Positions 45,851 through 58,625 are shown, counted from the first letter of the stretch. The stretch: DNA of 64,000 nucleotides from Wurfbainia villosa (GCA_025175895.1 CM045993.1:46256621-46320620), one strand, 5' to 3'. A program made the numbers and translations. The notes: generated by a model from the letters alone, not told the origin.

Positions 45851-48800
45851 CTAGTGCCAATCACCATAGTATCTAATACCCAATGACCTAGTGTGACTAT
45901 CATACTTTTTCTGTGCCAAAGCCTTGGTCAAGGGATCTGCGATGTTAGCCTCTGTGGGTACTCTGCAAATCTTCACATCTCCTGTATCGATAATCTCTCG
46001 AATGAGATGGAAGCGCCATAATATGTGTTTGATCCGCTGGTGTGTGCAAGGTTCCTTAGCCTGTGCAATCTCTCCATTGTTGTCACAATAGAGCTCTATG
46101 GGATCTGCTATGCTAGGAACCACCCCAAGCTCAGTAATGAACTTGCGGATCCAAACTGCCTCCTTTGCTGCCTCAGATGCAGCGATATACTCGACTTTTG
46201 TTGTAGAATCAGCAACTGTGTCCTGCTTCGAACTCTTCCAGCTCACAGCGCCACCATTCAAGCAAAACACGAACCCTGACTGCGATCTATAATCATCCTG
46301 GTCAGTTTGGAACCTTGCATCACTGTAACCCTTTACAGCTAGCTCCTCATCGCCTCCAAATATCAAGAAGTATTCTTTAGTCCTTCTCAAGTACTTAAGA
46401 ATATTCTTGATTGCTATCCAGTGACGCTCACCTGGATCTGACTGATATCTACTCGTCATGCTCAAAGCATACGAGACATCAGGACGAGTACATAGCATGA
46501 CATACATGATAGATCCTATAGCAGATGCATAAGGGATCTTATCCATACGGTCTCTCTCCTCTCTAGAAGAGGGACTTTGAGTCTTTGAAAGACTCACACC
46601 ATGTGACATCGGCAGAAGTCCCTTCTTGGAATTCTGCATGGCAAACCGTAGTAATACCGTGTCAATGTATGTACTCTGACTTAGGCCAAGCAATCTCTTA
46701 AATCTATCTCTATAGATCTTGATGTCTAGAATACAGGCTGCTTCACCTAAGTCCTTCATTGAGAAGCACGCCCCAAGCCAAGTCTTCACAGACTGTAGCA
46801 AAGGGATGTCATTCCCAATGAGTAGTATGTCATCCACATACAATATAAGGAAGACAACTGTGTTCCCATTAACCCTCTTGTAGACACAGGGTTTATCTTC
46901 ATTCTTAATGAAACCAAACTATTTGATCGCATCATCGAATCGAAGATTCCAACTCTGAGAAGCTTACTTTAGCCCATAAATGGACCTTTGCAGCTTGCAT
47001 ACTTTCTCAGTATGCTGTGGATCTACAAAACCCTCAGGTTGTAACATGTACACATCCTCGAGTAAGTTTCCATTCAGAAACGCAGTTTTGACATCCATCT
47101 GCCAGATCTCATAATCGTGGTATGCTGCAATAGCAAGCATGATCTGAATGGACTTAAACATCGCCACTGGAGAAAAGGTTTCATCATAGTCAATACCATG
47201 AATTTGCTTGAAACCTTTAGCCACCAATCGGCCCATATAGGTATGCGTAAGTCCATCCATGTCAGTCTTTCTCCTAAAGACCCACTTACACCCAATGGAT
47301 TTGACCCCTTCAGGTGGATCAACCAAAGTCCATACTTGGTTGGTGTACATGGATTCCATCTCGGATCTCATGGTCTCTAGCCATTTCTCAGAATCTGGGC
47401 TCATCATAGCTTCCTGATAGGAGGTAGGCTCATTCTCAATGAGCATAACATCATCATGGTCAGACAAGAGAAATGAGTATCTCTCAGGCTGACGACGTAC
47501 CCTATCGGACCTGCGAAGAGGTAGGTCTACCTGAACAGGTGGTTGTTCCACTACTCTTTGTGCAACAACCTCATCACCTACAACACTTTGTGGTTCCTGT
47601 TCAACCTCCATCAAGGCCTCAGTGCTATGGTCCTTATCTTGAATTTCTTCAAGATCGAACGTACTCCTACTAGTTTTTCTAGATACAAAATCCCTTTCTA
47701 GAAAAACCCCAGTCTTTGCCACAAACACTTTGTGCTGACTGGGAATGTAGAAGTAATATCCCTTCGTGTCCTTGGATCCAACAAAATAGCACATATCAGA
47801 TTTGGGTCCCAGTTTGTCTGAGACTTGACGTCGAATGTAAGCCTCACAGCCCCAAATCCTCATGAAAGATATCTTGGGATTTCTCCCTGTCTATATTGTA
47901 TATGGTGTCTTTATCATAGCCTTGGATGGTACACGGTTAAGGGTGAAGGCTGCTGTGTCTAGAGCATATCCCCAAAAGGATATAGAAAGATCTGTGTGAC
48001 TCATCATAGATTGTACCATATCTAATAGGGTACGATTCCTCCTTTTGGATACACCATTCCACTGTGGTGTTCCAGGAGGAGTGAGTTGGGATAGAATCCC
48101 ACACTCAGCTAGATAGTCACGAAACTCATGGCTAAGGTATTCACCACCTCGATCTGATCGAAGTATTTTAATACTCTTGCCAAGTTGGTTTTGTACTTCA
48201 TTCTTGAATTCTTTGAACTTTTCAAAGGATTCTGATTTATGTGTCATGAGATACACATAACTATATCTACTTAAGTCATCAGTAAATGTAATGAAGTACC
48301 TGTAATCACCTCTAGCAGCAACATTGAAAGGGCTACATACATCACTATGTATAAGTCCTAACAAGTCTGTTGCTCTTTCGCTGTGTCCACTAAAGGGAGT
48401 CTTGGTCATCTTGCCTAAAAGGCAAGACTCGCATGTCTCATATGATTCAAAATCAAATGAGTCTAGCAGCCCATCCTTATGGAGCTGAGATAAGCGACTC
48501 TCATTTATGTGACATAAGCGACAATGCCAGAGATAGATTTGGTTCAACTCATTTGACTTGAACCTTTTGGTACTTATGTTATAGATAGGGCTCTCTAAGT
48601 CTAGAAAGTAGAGTTCGTTCATTAGAGGTGCACTACAATAGAACATATCATTTAAATAAACTGAACAATATTTATTCTTTATTATAAATGTAAATCCTTT
48701 CTTGTCCAAACAAGAAACCGAAATTATATTCTTAGTTAAAGCAGGCACATAACAACATTCATCTAATTCTAGTACAAGCCCAGAGGGCAGAGATAGATCA

Positions 48801-48945
48801 TAAGTTCCTACAGCAATAGCAGCAACCCTCGCTCCATTGTCTACTCGTAGGTCCACCTCGCCCTTTGTCAATGCCTTGCTATTTCTCAGCGCCTGCACAT
48901 TGGTACAAATGTGAGATGCACATCCGGTATCTAATACCTATGATG
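45851..48945 (-). pseudogene. Copia C pol: protease, integrase, RT, RNase H
   Basis: In minus-strand order: protease site DTGCASH (near 48925) with a stop just before; GAG-pre-integrase and HHCC zinc region (LWHCRLCHINESRLSQLHKD, CESCLLGKMTKTPF); integrase core with HSDVCSP and SDRGGEY, but NGVSKRRNRT has Lys at the catalytic Glu position 36 residues after the second Asp. Then the integrase tail and RT (46964-47863: IGCKWVFRRKTDMDG, DYDETFSPVAMF), then MYVDDILLIGN and RNase H (45851-46843: MYVMLCTRPDVSYALSM, YIAASEAAKEAVW, SLGIRYYGDWH). Frame breaks at about 47875 and 46850-46965. Confidence 0.9.
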
Positions 48946-49774
48946 AAGAAATAGATAGATTGACTTCTATAACATTTATACCTAAAGTAGAAGTCTCACT
49001 TCTCTTCTTCTTAAGATCTTCTAGGTAAGCTTTGCAGTTACGCTTCCAGTGTCCAGCTTCCTTGCAGTGGAAGCAAGCCCCTTCCATGGCCACCCCTCCT
49101 TTAGGTTTCAGTTCCTTGCCTTTGCCCTTGGCTTGGGACTTTCTCTTACCTTTAGGCTTGCCCTTGCCTTTCTTCTTTTGCACCATCAAAATGGAGTCAG
49201 ATTTTCCCTTCTTAAGGTTGAGCTCAGCAGTTCTCAACATGCTGTGCATCTCAGGCAGTGGCTTATCAATTTCATTCATGTTGTAATTCATGACAAATTG
49301 ATTGTAGCTTTGTGGCAAAGACTGCAAGATCAAGTCAGTGACCAGCTCTTGACCAAGGGGGAATCCCAATCTCTGTAGGTTTTCTAGTACATCTTGCATT
49401 TTGGACCCAAACAATGTCTTAGAGACTTCATATCTCTCGTGCCTTGCTTGTCCTTGATATAGTTGATGAAGATGTTCAACCATATCATAAGCATTCATGA
49501 ACTCGTGTTGCTTCTGAAGCTCAAAGTTCATGGTCGCGAGCATTAGACATGACACATCTAATGCATCATCTTGATGCTTCTTGTAAGCTTCTTTGTCAGC
49601 TCGCGAGGCAGTGGAAGGAAGTGCCTCTGGAATGGGCTTCTCCAGGACGTACAGTTTCCTTTCTTGGGTGAGAACGATTCTCAGGTTCCTGTACCAGTCT
49701 AGGAAATTTGCTCCATTGAGCTTGTGCTTCTCAAGGACAGAACGCAGAGAGAGAGTGTTCGTGTTTGTCGACAT
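48938..49774 (-). CDS. Copia C gag
   Basis: Open frame of 278 codons from MSTNTNTLSLRSVLEKHKLN. The N-terminal half is a Copia-type capsid (NGANFLDWYRNLRIVLTQE, YDMVEHLHQLYQGQARHERY). A lysine-glycine-rich stretch leads to a CCHC knuckle, CFHCKEAGHWKRNC, which binds element RNA in known gag proteins. It ends with a stop just before the protease, so it may have been one reading frame with pol before mutation. The best preserved retroelement gene in the window, but the element itself is dead. Confidence 0.85.
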   Translation of the reverse strand: MSTNTNTLSLRSVLEKHKLNGANFLDWYRNLRIVLTQERKLYVLEKPIPEALPSTASRADKEAYKKHQDDALDVSCLMLATMNFELQKQHEFMNAYDMVEHLHQLYQGQARHERYEVSKTLFGSKMQDVLENLQRLGFPLGQELVTDLILQSLPQSYNQFVMNYNMNEIDKPLPEMHSMLRTAELNLKKGKSDSILMVQKKKGKGKPKGKRKSQAKGKGKELKPKGGVAMEGACFHCKEAGHWKRNCKAYLEDLKKKRSETSTLGINVIEVNLSISSS

Positions 49775-50577
49775 AGTAATCTACAACATACAATGTAGAG
49801 AATTAATATTATATTCCTTTTATCATTTAATTAGACCTTTAATCAAATGATACTCTCACTGAATTATAGGAATTTTATAGAATCAGGTTATGGATGTGGT
49901 CAAACCACATTACTAGATTCATTCAAACTAGCTATAATTCCTGCGGGACAAAATCCACATCATACTAAGCCTTGAGTTAGCTTTGGCTAAATCGCCCAAG
50001 ACTTAGTATGATCGGTGGGTAACACATTACCGATTACATCTCTATGCAACTCTTGTTTATAGGATTAAGACCTACATTTACAAAAGACCTTGAGTTAGCT
50101 TTGGCTAAATCGCCCAAGATTTAGTGTAAATGTGATCTTATCCTATCTTTCCAACGGTTGAAATATGCCTATAGTTCTACTCAATCCAATTGAATTAACT
50201 AGTTTTTACTCAATCTAATTGAGCTTACTCTAACCCAAGCTGTGATAGGTGGGACCAAGATTGTCCCTCCGCACTCTACCAAGATAATATGCGTTGCTCT
50301 GCTTTGGCATATTCAACAACTACAAATGATCGAGGTAGTGATGGGTATCAAGGACTTGGTAGGCATTTTTCAAGTTGATTCGATTAAGATCTAATTTAAT
50401 CGTAATGTGTATCATATACACATTGAGGCCTTTATTATCCTATACTAGCATGCATCACATACATACAAGAATTATTCTAGCATGCATTATATACATACAA
50501 GAAAAATATCCTAGCATGCATCATATACATACAAGCATTATTCTACTAGCATGCATCACATACATACAAACATAACA

Positions 50578-50612
<35 letters not shown>
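49775..50612 (-). mobile_element. Copia C 5' leader, gag-proximal part
   Basis: Shares TTGAGTTAGCTTTGGCTAAA (twice, about 49973 and 50090) and the GTGGGACCAAGATTGTCC block with other Copia leaders here. Ends in repeats and an AT microsatellite where Gypsy E is inserted. Confidence 0.78.
50440..50612. repeat. Short tandem words and (AT)n microsatellite
   Basis: Four copies of AGCATGCATCACATACATAC spaced about 35 bp, then a pure AT run of about 30 bp (50581-50612) directly against the Gypsy E LTR. Confidence 0.85.
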
Positions 50613-50616
<4 letters not shown>

Positions 50617-51231
50617 GGACCCACGACAAGGTCCAAGACTAAAAAAATGAAGCAAGCCTTGGAAGGCTTAATAATGGAGCTCAAGGAAAAGGAGGATCAA
50701 TGCACAATGGAGGCAACAACTAAATGGATCACATTTCTTCAACTAAAATGAAATTAAGCCAACATGAGAACCATTTTCGTATGTATTTTTGGGGGATTTT
50801 TCTAGAGTGACTTTTGAAGTCCTTTGTTGGGTTTTAGTGCCTTTTTGAGAGTTCCTAAGCTAGTATTAGGGATTAGTGGTTGCATTAGTGGAAAATAAAT
50901 GCCATGAATTAATGCATGCATGATAATGGTGCATAATTAGTTCTTAGTGGGAAGTGTAGTAGGTTTTTGTTTCAACTTCCACAAGTCTATATATAGGAAA
51001 CTCTTGTATGGTTAAAAGGAGTTTTTGGTGGAATGAAATCTGAGTTTTCTCTATTGTGAGAGCTTCCTTTGAGTTCTTAGGCAAAGAACTAAATCTGATC
51101 TTATCAAGGCAACTTGTGGCGATCAAAACACCCATGACTTATCACTCACCTTCTGATCTTTCTTGGGTGTGGCGTCAATATCCTTCCCCAAACTGAATTT
51201 CAAGGCGAACCGATTCAAGGCGTGCTTATCA
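50613..51231 (+). repeat. Gypsy E 5' LTR
   Basis: From TGGAGGACCC to GTGCTTATCA. A TATATATAGG box lies at about 50989, a likely LTR promoter. The LTR start encodes the end of the pol frame in its 3' copy. Confidence 0.88.
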
Positions 51232-51233
51232 TT

Positions 51234-51246
51234 TGGTATCAGAGCC
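51234..51246 (+). other. Primer-binding site of Gypsy E
   Basis: TGGTATCAGAGCC, two bases after the LTR end. Confidence 0.9.
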
Positions 51247-51811
51247 TAGTTCCTTGATTTTCAGGTTTGTGTTTTGTTTGTCAATTCAAAACAAAAAAAA
51301 AAAATCTTTTTTTTTTCTTGTTCATCTTCGTTGATCTCTCATCCATAGTCTTCCATTGGTATCTTTTCATTTTCCATCTCTATTTATCACAAATTTCAGT
51401 TCTCTATTTGGGTCCTAAACAAACAAAAAAAAAGTGCTACTAGATTAATTGTGTTTCTAGTTGAAAAAAAATTGAAAAAAATTTGGGAAAACCATAGAAA
51501 AAACAAAAAAAAATGTATGATTTGTGAATTAAGAGGACTCAATATTCCTCTCATTGCTCTTGATCGTTGTTGAATTTCTTGTTCTATTCGCTTATTTCTC
51601 TTGTTCTATTCATATTGTCTTGTTGGTTTCTTGCTCACCCGATCGCCTACTTGTCGCCTTGGGCAAAAAAATCATTGATAAGGTTCTTTTCTTAAGAGCT
51701 TATAAAGGAAGCTGAGTGGCTAAATTTGAGTGCAACCCCGTGAGTAGAGTGGTGAGGTACTGCTAACATTTCTTTTGTAATTGTCCTTGTCATCGTCTTT
51801 TTGTTGCAAGC
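51247..51811 (+). other. Gypsy E leader
   Basis: T-rich and A-rich untranslated DNA between PBS and gag. No gene. Confidence 0.7.
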
Positions 51812-52723
51812 ATGAGTGGGGAAAGAACACCTAATTCCCCTAGGCGAGATCCTAATAGGTTTCAAATGGAGGCACTTACTCAACACTTTGAGAGGATGCT
51901 TCAAAGACAACTTGAAGGAATACATGAAAGGATTGACCGACTTGAAGAAGGAAGAGTTTCCAACCGTGGGGGCAATTCTAATCATGAAGAATCTCATCAA
52001 GCAAGTGACCTGTTCTACGGTTCTCCAAGAGAAGCAAGGAGGCGTGAAGGGGGAAGAAGACATGAAAGAGGAGGTAGAGACCATAGACGTGAAGATGATC
52101 TAAGAGGTGTGAAAGTCAAGGTACCTTCCTTTCAAGGGAGGAATAACCCCGAAACATATCTTGAGTGGGAGATGAAAATAGAACAAATCTTCTCATGTCA
52201 CAATTACAATGATGCAAAGAAAGTGAAGGTGGCTGCCCTTGAGTTCACTGATTATGCCTTAATTTGGTGGGATCAAGTGCAAAAAGATAGAAGAAGGTAT
52301 GAAGAGCATCCTATAGACACTTGGGATGAAATGAAGACTTTGATGAGAAGGAGATTTGTGTCTTCCCACTACCACAGGGATTTGCACAACAAATTGCAAA
52401 GACTCACCCAAGGGAGTAGGAGTGTGGATGAGTATTACAAGGAGATGGAAGTGGCTTTGATTAGGGCCAATATTATGGAGGATAGGGAAGCAACCATGGC
52501 CCGGTTTCTCCATGGCTTAAACCGAGATATTGGAGACATTGTGGAGTTACAACATTACGTGGAGCTTGAAGACTTAGTTCATCAAGCAATGAAAGTGGAG
52601 CAACAATTAAAGAGAAAGGGCATTATGAAGAAATCATCTTCTTCAAACTACTCTTCAAGTTGGAAGGACAAGCCAAAGGAGGGTTCTTCTTCTAATTCTA
52701 AGGAGGGATATCAAGTGCTTTAG
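51812..52723 (+). pseudogene. Gypsy E gag
   Basis: Starts MSGERTPNSPRRDPNRFQME, then a charged coiled region (MLQRQLEGIHERIDRLEEGR) and the capsid-type segment (YLEWEMKIEQIFSCHNYND, HRDLHNKLQRLTQGSRSVDE). The frame stops at TAG just before the zinc knuckle, which continues in the +1 frame (CFRCLGKGHIASEC). A single indel near 52700 is the simplest reason. Confidence 0.85.
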
Positions 52724-55700
52724 GTGTTTGGGAAAAGGACATATTGCATCTGAATGCCCGAATAAGAAGACTATGATGGTGAGGGATAATGGGAGTATCT
52801 CTTGTGAAGAAATTTCTTCTCATTCCTCTTCCTCAAGCGATGGGGAAAATGATGGAGCTGCCTATGCACAAGATGGAGATCTCTTGGTGGTTAGGAGGTT
52901 ATTGGGGAGTCAAGCCAAGGAGCATGAGGAGGACCAAAGAGAAAATATTTTTCATACCCGTTGCCTTATTCAAGGTAAAACATGCTCTATGATCATTGAT
53001 GGTGGGAGTTGCACCAATGTGGCAAGCACTAGGTTGGTCACCAAACTCAACCTAAAGACTACACCACATGCAAGGCCATATAAACTCCAATGGCTGAGTA
53101 ATAGTGGTGAATTGGTAGTGAATCAGCAAGTGTTGATTAATTTCTCCATTGACAAATATGAAGACCAAGTTCTATGTGATATTGTACCTATGGAGGCAAG
53201 CCACATTCTTCTTGGAAGACCTTGCGCTTTGATAGGCTTAGTTCACCATGATGGATTCTCCAACAAGTTCTCTCTCGTTCACAATTCTCGCAAAGTCACA
53301 CTTGTACCATTATTACCTAGGGAGGTTTGTGAGGATCAAATAAAAATGAGAGAGAAAAGAGAAAAAGAAGAGCGAGAGCTTAAGAAAGAGAAAGAGAGTG
53401 TGCAAAAGAAAATAATTGTTTTTGAGGACAAAATTCAAAAGAAAAGAGAGAATGAGAAAAAGAGAAGAGAGAATGAGGAAAAGAAAGAGAGAAAAATAGA
53501 AAATTTGTTTACAAGAGGAAGTGAGGTGAAGAGAGCTTATTTGACAAGGCAGCCTATATTTCTTCTTTTGTGCAAGGAAACTTGCTTGGAATCTAACACT
53601 AACTCCTTGCCTAGTGATGTTGTTGTCATTTTGCAGGATTTTGAGGATGTGTTCAAGGAAGTACCTCATGGTTTGCCACCAATGAGAGGGATAGAACACC
53701 AAATAGACCTTATTCCTGGCGCTTCTCTACCCAATAGGCCAGCTTATAGGAGCAACCCTCAAGAAACCAAGGAGATACAAAATCAAGTGGAGGAGTTATT
53801 GCAAAAAGGATGGGTTAGGGAGAGCTTAAGTCCTTGTGCTGTACCCGTAATTTTGGTACCTAAAAAGGATGGATCATGGAGGATGTGCATTGACTGTAGA
53901 GCAATCAACAACATCACAATTCGGTATAGACATCCTATCCCTAGACTTGATGATTTGCTTGATGAATTGCATGGTCCTTGCTTCTTTTCTAAAATTGATT
54001 TGAAAAGTGGGTACCATCAAATTAGGATAAGGGAAGGGGATGAATGGAAAACTGCTTTCAAAACTAAATATGGATTGTATGAATGGTTGGTAATGCCTTT
54101 TGGGTTAACTAATGCACCAAGCACTTTTATGAGACTTATGAACAATGTTTTACGAGAATTTCTTGGAAAATTTGTGGTAGTATACTTTGATGATATTTTG
54201 GTATATTCCAAGAGTTTTGTTGATCATATTGCACATCTCCAATCGTGCAAGTCCTTATAAAGGAGAAACTATATGCTAACTTAGAAAAGTGTTCTTTTTG
54301 CACTGATCATGTGGGTTTTCTTGGTTTTGTCATAAGTTCTAAAGGAGTGCAGGTTGATGAAGCGAAGGTTAAGGCCATTAGAGATTGGCCAACTCCTAAA
54401 ACTGTGAGTGAGGTTAGGAGCTTCCATGGGTTGGCAAGTTTCTATAGAAGGTTTGTGAAGGATTTTAGCACATTGGCAGCACCCCTAAATGAAATTGTTA
54501 GGAAAAATATAGGTTTTAAATGGGGGGAGAATCAAGAAAATGCATTTCAAGCACTTAAGGACAAACTCACACATGCACCCATTCTTGCTTTGCCTGATTT
54601 TTCTAAATCATTTGAAATTGAATGTGATGCATCTCATGTGGGTGTGGGGGCTGTTTTACTTCAAGATGGTCATCCCATTGCATATTTTAGTGAGAAGTTA
54701 GGTGGCGTCACTCTCAACTATTCCACTTATGATATATAATTGTATGCACTTGTTAGAGCTTTGCAAACATGGCAGCATTATCTTTTGCCTAAAGAATTTG
54801 TCATTCATAGTGATCATGAATCTCTGAAGTATTTGAAAGGGCAGGGGATGCTCAACAAAAGGCATGCCAAGTGAGTTGAATTTCTTGAACAATTTCCTTA
54901 TGTGATTAATCACAAGAAAGGAAGGGCAAATGTTGTAGCAGATGCACTTTCAAGAAGGTATAATTTGCTTGCTACACTTGAAACTAAATTACTTGGCTTT
55001 GAACATATTACGGAATTATATGTACATGATAATGAATTTTCCCAATTATATGCTGCGTGTGAAAAGAAATCACAAAATGGGTTTGTTAGGCATGATAACT
55101 ACTTGTTTAAGAATAATAGACTTTGTGTGCCTAGAGGATCCATGCGTGAATTGCTAGTTAGGGAAGCACATGAGGGGGGTTTAATGGGACACTTTGGGGT
55201 TCAAAAGACCATAGAAATGCTACATGAACATTTTCATTGGCCACACATGAAGCATGATGTGCAGAAATTTTGTGAAAGGTGCATTGTGTGTAGAAAAGCA
55301 AAATCTAAGGTATCACCTCATGGACTTTACACTCCTTTGCCTATTCCTGATTTCCCGTGGATTGACCTATCTACGGATTTTGTTTTAGGGCTACCACGCA
55401 CTCAAAAAGGTAAGGACTCCATTTTTGTGGTAGTTGATAGATTTTCCAAGATGGCACACTTCATACCATGCCACAAAGTGGATGATGCAACTCATGTATG
55501 TATTTGTTTTTCAAAGAGGTGGTAAGACTTCATGGCATGCCTAGGAGCATTGTTTCAGATCGTGACACCAAATTTTTAAGCCATTTTTGGAGGACCTTAT
55601 GGAACAAGCTGGGAACAAAGCTTCTTTTCTCCACCACATGCCACCCTCAAACTGATGGGCAAACTGAGGTGGTAAATAGGACTCTTTCTACTCTTCTTAG

Positions 55701-56318
55701 AGCAATTATTAAGAAGAACATTAAGTCTTGGGAAGACTGTTTACCCCATGTTGAATTTGCTTACAATAGGGTTGTCCATTCTACTACTCAATTTTCTCCT
55801 TTTGAGATTGTTTATGGGTTCAATCCACTAACACCTCTTGATTTGTCGCTTTACCTAACACTTCTTCTTTAGTTCACAAGGATGGCAAAACAAAGGCAGA
55901 ATATGTGAAGAAGCTTCATGAGCAAGTTAAAGCTCAAATTGAGAAGAAAATGGAGCAATATGCAAATAGAGCCAATAAAGGGAGAAAAAGAGTTGTCCTT
56001 GCACCCGGTGATTGGGTGTGGGTTCATATGAGGAAGGAAAGGTTTCCTGCCCAAAGGAAATCAAAACTTCAGCCAAGGAGATGGACCATTCCAAGTATTA
56101 GAAAGAATTAATGACAATGCTTACAAGATTGACTTGCCCGGTGAGTATGGTGTTAGTGCAACATTTTTTAATGTAGCTGATTTGCGTCCTTTTGATGTAG
56201 GTGATAAGGACCTAAATTCGAGGACGAATTCATCTAAAGAAGGAGGGAATGATGAAAGCCAAGGAGGGGTTTCAAGCTTACAAGACAAAGTCGAGGATGA
56301 AGAGGCATTGAAGGGAAT
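52724..56318 (+). pseudogene. Gypsy E pol
   Basis: Zinc knuckle, then protease (MIIDGGSCTNVAS), a lysine/glutamate-rich linker (53340-53530), RT with WRMCIDCRAINNITIRYRHP and VVYFDDILVYS, RNase H (YSTYDI then stop), integrase zinc region (HEGGLMGHFGVQKT, CERCIVCRKAK), DFVLGLP, SDRDTKF and DGQTEVVN so the acidic triad is kept, then HMRKERFPAQR and FFNVADLRPFDVG. Breaks: frameshift about 54240, TAA 54737, TGA 54872, frameshifts near 55495, 55860 and 56085. The closing frame runs through the end into the 3' LTR. Confidence 0.88.
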
Positions 56319-56937
56319 TGGAGGACCCACGACAAGGTCCAAGACTAAAAAAATGAAGCAAGACTTGGAAGGCTTAATAATGGAGCTCAAGGAAAAGGAG
56401 GATCAATGCACAATGGAGGCAACAACTAAATGAATCACATTCCTTCAACTAAAATGAAATTAAGCCAACATGAGAACCATTTTCGTATGTATTTTTGGGG
56501 GATTTTTCTAGAGTGACTTTTGAAGTCCTTTGTTGGGTTTTAGTGCCTTTTTGAGAGTTCCTAAGCTAGTATTAGGGATTAGTGGTTGCATTAGCGGAAA
56601 ATAAATGCCATGAATTGATGCATGCATGATAATGGTGCGTAATTAGTGCTTAGTGGGAAGTGTAGTTGGTTTTTGTTTCAACTTCCACAAGTCTATATAT
56701 AGGAAACTCTTGTATGGTTAAAAGGAGTTTTTGGTGGAATGAAATCCGAGTTTTCTCTATTGTGAGAGCTTCCTTTGAGTTCTTAGGCAAAGAACTAAAT
56801 CTGATCTTATCAAGGCAACTTGTGGCGATCAAAACACCCAGGACTTATCACTCACCTTCTGATCTTTCTTGAGTGTGGCGTCAATATCCTTCCCCAAATT
56901 GAATTTCAAGGCGAACCGATTCAAGGCGTGCTTATCA
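56319..56937 (+). repeat. Gypsy E 3' LTR
   Basis: Pairs with 50613-51231. Preceded by GAAGGGAAT, a weak purine tract. Ends GTGCTTATCA. Confidence 0.88.
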
Positions 56938-57726
56938 GGTCATGACCCTACTACAATCTTCTCAAGACAATGAGAAGATCGGACGGTCAACCTAGGGTTA
57001 GCGACTTCTCCAAGCGCCTCCTTTGACCGCCATGTGTCGTCGGCACCCTTCTAGTAACTCCGTCTAGAAGTGGACCTTCCACCGCTCTATTTTGTACATT
57101 ACAAACATGAAACTCGAGTTACATTCGAGTCTAAAACTATTTACAACTAGAATTTTAAAAGAAGAGGCACGACGCGCAGGTCGCATACCCTATACAACAA
57201 ACACAATCATAAGCCGTATTATGAATTACAATACATTAACGTCCAATCATATTGGGGTTCTTGGGCCATGACCATCACAGAATTATACATAATACTAAAT
57301 TATGTATTTTACAGAAAATTTCTATAATTTTTCCTTTTTTTTTTCAATTTTATGAGTCACCTCTCCATAACGGTTACGCTAAGCGATTTCCGAGTGCGAT
57401 CGCGGGACAAGGCCCCTTTCGGGGATAGGGGCAGCACCCCTACTCGCAAAAATAAACTTTGCGAATGTCCCTAATTGATCTTACAACGACTTAAGTCGCT
57501 GTGTCAAAAACCTAAACCGAGAACTCGCCGTTTCAGAGAGTTTTTCTTGGAGGTTTCAGCCTACAAGTGTCCCAACACTCGTTGCTTCAACTCTTCGAGA
57601 AAAATATCCAAAAATTCTATAAAAATAGGAAATTTATAGAAACTTAAAAATCTATAATTTTTATATCTAATACAAAAACTATAAATATGAAACACATACA
57701 TGCTTCGCACATGACTTTGATACCAC
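56938..57726 (-). mobile_element. Copia C 5' leader, LTR-proximal part
   Basis: Continues the leader after Gypsy E: CAATCTTCTCAAGACAATGA, the GGGGCAGCACCCC block, and a primer-binding site altered to TGGTATCAAAGTC against the LTR (57715-57725). Confidence 0.8.
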
Positions 57727-58438
57727 TGTTGGGTTTTTCCAAGCCGCAAAAACTGCTTTTTGCATTGTGGAAACCTTGGAAGCCTGGCCACGGATCCGTG
57801 CGAAGATATAAAAAAAAATAAAACATGTATGTGTTTAAAGATCCTAGATCTACCTTAGATCTACAAGATAGAGCGTTACTCTCGTAGCGACGCCCTTCGC
57901 TTATCCCGCTCGTCCAAAAGCTTCGCCGAAACTCAAGAGTGTCAAGTGCACACTCCTCTAGTGGTATCCACACAGACAAATGGTGGAAAAAACACAACCT
58001 TGAGTGTGCTAGCACCCCTTGGATGGTTCGGCCAAGATAGAGGATTGGGAGAAAGCTTGAGAGGAGAGCAAGGAAGAAGATGATAGAGTTACAACCAAAT
58101 GAATTCTCATCTAATGAGAAGTCAATTCAAGTCAAAATTGGTCAAGTCAAAATTGACCATTCATCTTCCCTCTCAAGTCAAGTCAAACTTGACCTCTTAT
58201 CTCTCATGGTTGATCAAATCTAACCACTTGATTCAAGTCAATTTGATTTAATGAATCTCTATTCATTAATTTAAATTGACTCAATGAATCAAATCTAAAT
58301 TAGACTCATTCAACACTTGAATCAAATTGAGTCCAACTCAATTAGTCTAATTTGGATTACTCTTAATCCAATTTGGTTCATCCCATGAACCAAATCCTCA
58401 TGGTTCATCATATGAACCTAATCTCTATCTAATTGCCT
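57727..58438 (-). mobile_element. Copia C 5' LTR, truncated
   Basis: Matches the 3' LTR start (TGTTGGGTTTTTCC) and continues to AATTGCCTTT. It lacks about 170 bp present in the 3' LTR at 44405-44575, and all DNA beyond. It is uninterrupted where the 3' LTR holds Gypsy F, so it shows the pre-insertion sequence GAGAAGT. Confidence 0.82.
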
Positions 58439-58625
58439 TTAATGTCGTTCCCTGACTACCACGTTTTCAACTTGAGATTCTCTGGATGTCGCACCTTGGC
58501 TTAGTTACAACACTTCCTCGCATTCAGTAGATCACATGAGAAGGTAAATCGTAGAGCTAAAGCGCCTTTTTGAATCTTGCCATCATCGAAACAAGGTTAT
58601 GCCATTTTCTATGCCCTCATCCACT
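58439..58625 (-). mobile_element. Copia J 3' LTR fragment
   Basis: Matches 62370-62540 in the J 5' LTR (CAACTTGAGATTCTC, GGATGTCGC, CACTTCCT). Cut at left by the fusion with Copia C. It loses similarity before the usual CACCAACA end. Confidence 0.65.

Larger units (their letters stand above)
50613..56937 (+). mobile_element. Gypsy element E (chromovirus-like), youngest in the window
   Basis: Two 619-bp LTRs (50613-51231 and 56319-56937) that differ at about a dozen sites, near 98% identity by eye. A tRNA-iMet PBS, gag and a full set of pol domains are present. It interrupts the Copia C leader, which resumes at 56938. Flanks (TATAT left, GGTCA right) do not show a target duplication. Confidence 0.9.
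34393..58438 (-). mobile_element. Copia element C, interrupted by Gypsy F and Gypsy E
   Basis: On the minus strand: truncated 5' LTR (57727-58438), primer-binding site, leader (56938-57726 and 49775-50612, split by Gypsy E), gag, broken pol, 3' LTR (45836 back to 34393, split by Gypsy F and by the triplication). LTRs run from TGTTGGG to CACTAACA in plus orientation. The leader, LTR and PBS resemble Copia D. The 5' LTR is lost beyond 58438, so the whole is a decayed nest. Confidence 0.85.

Noticed and set aside
52690..52745. Programmed frameshift between gag and the zinc knuckle in Gypsy E
   Set aside because: No slippery heptamer recognised, and the same element has several other plain frame breaks.
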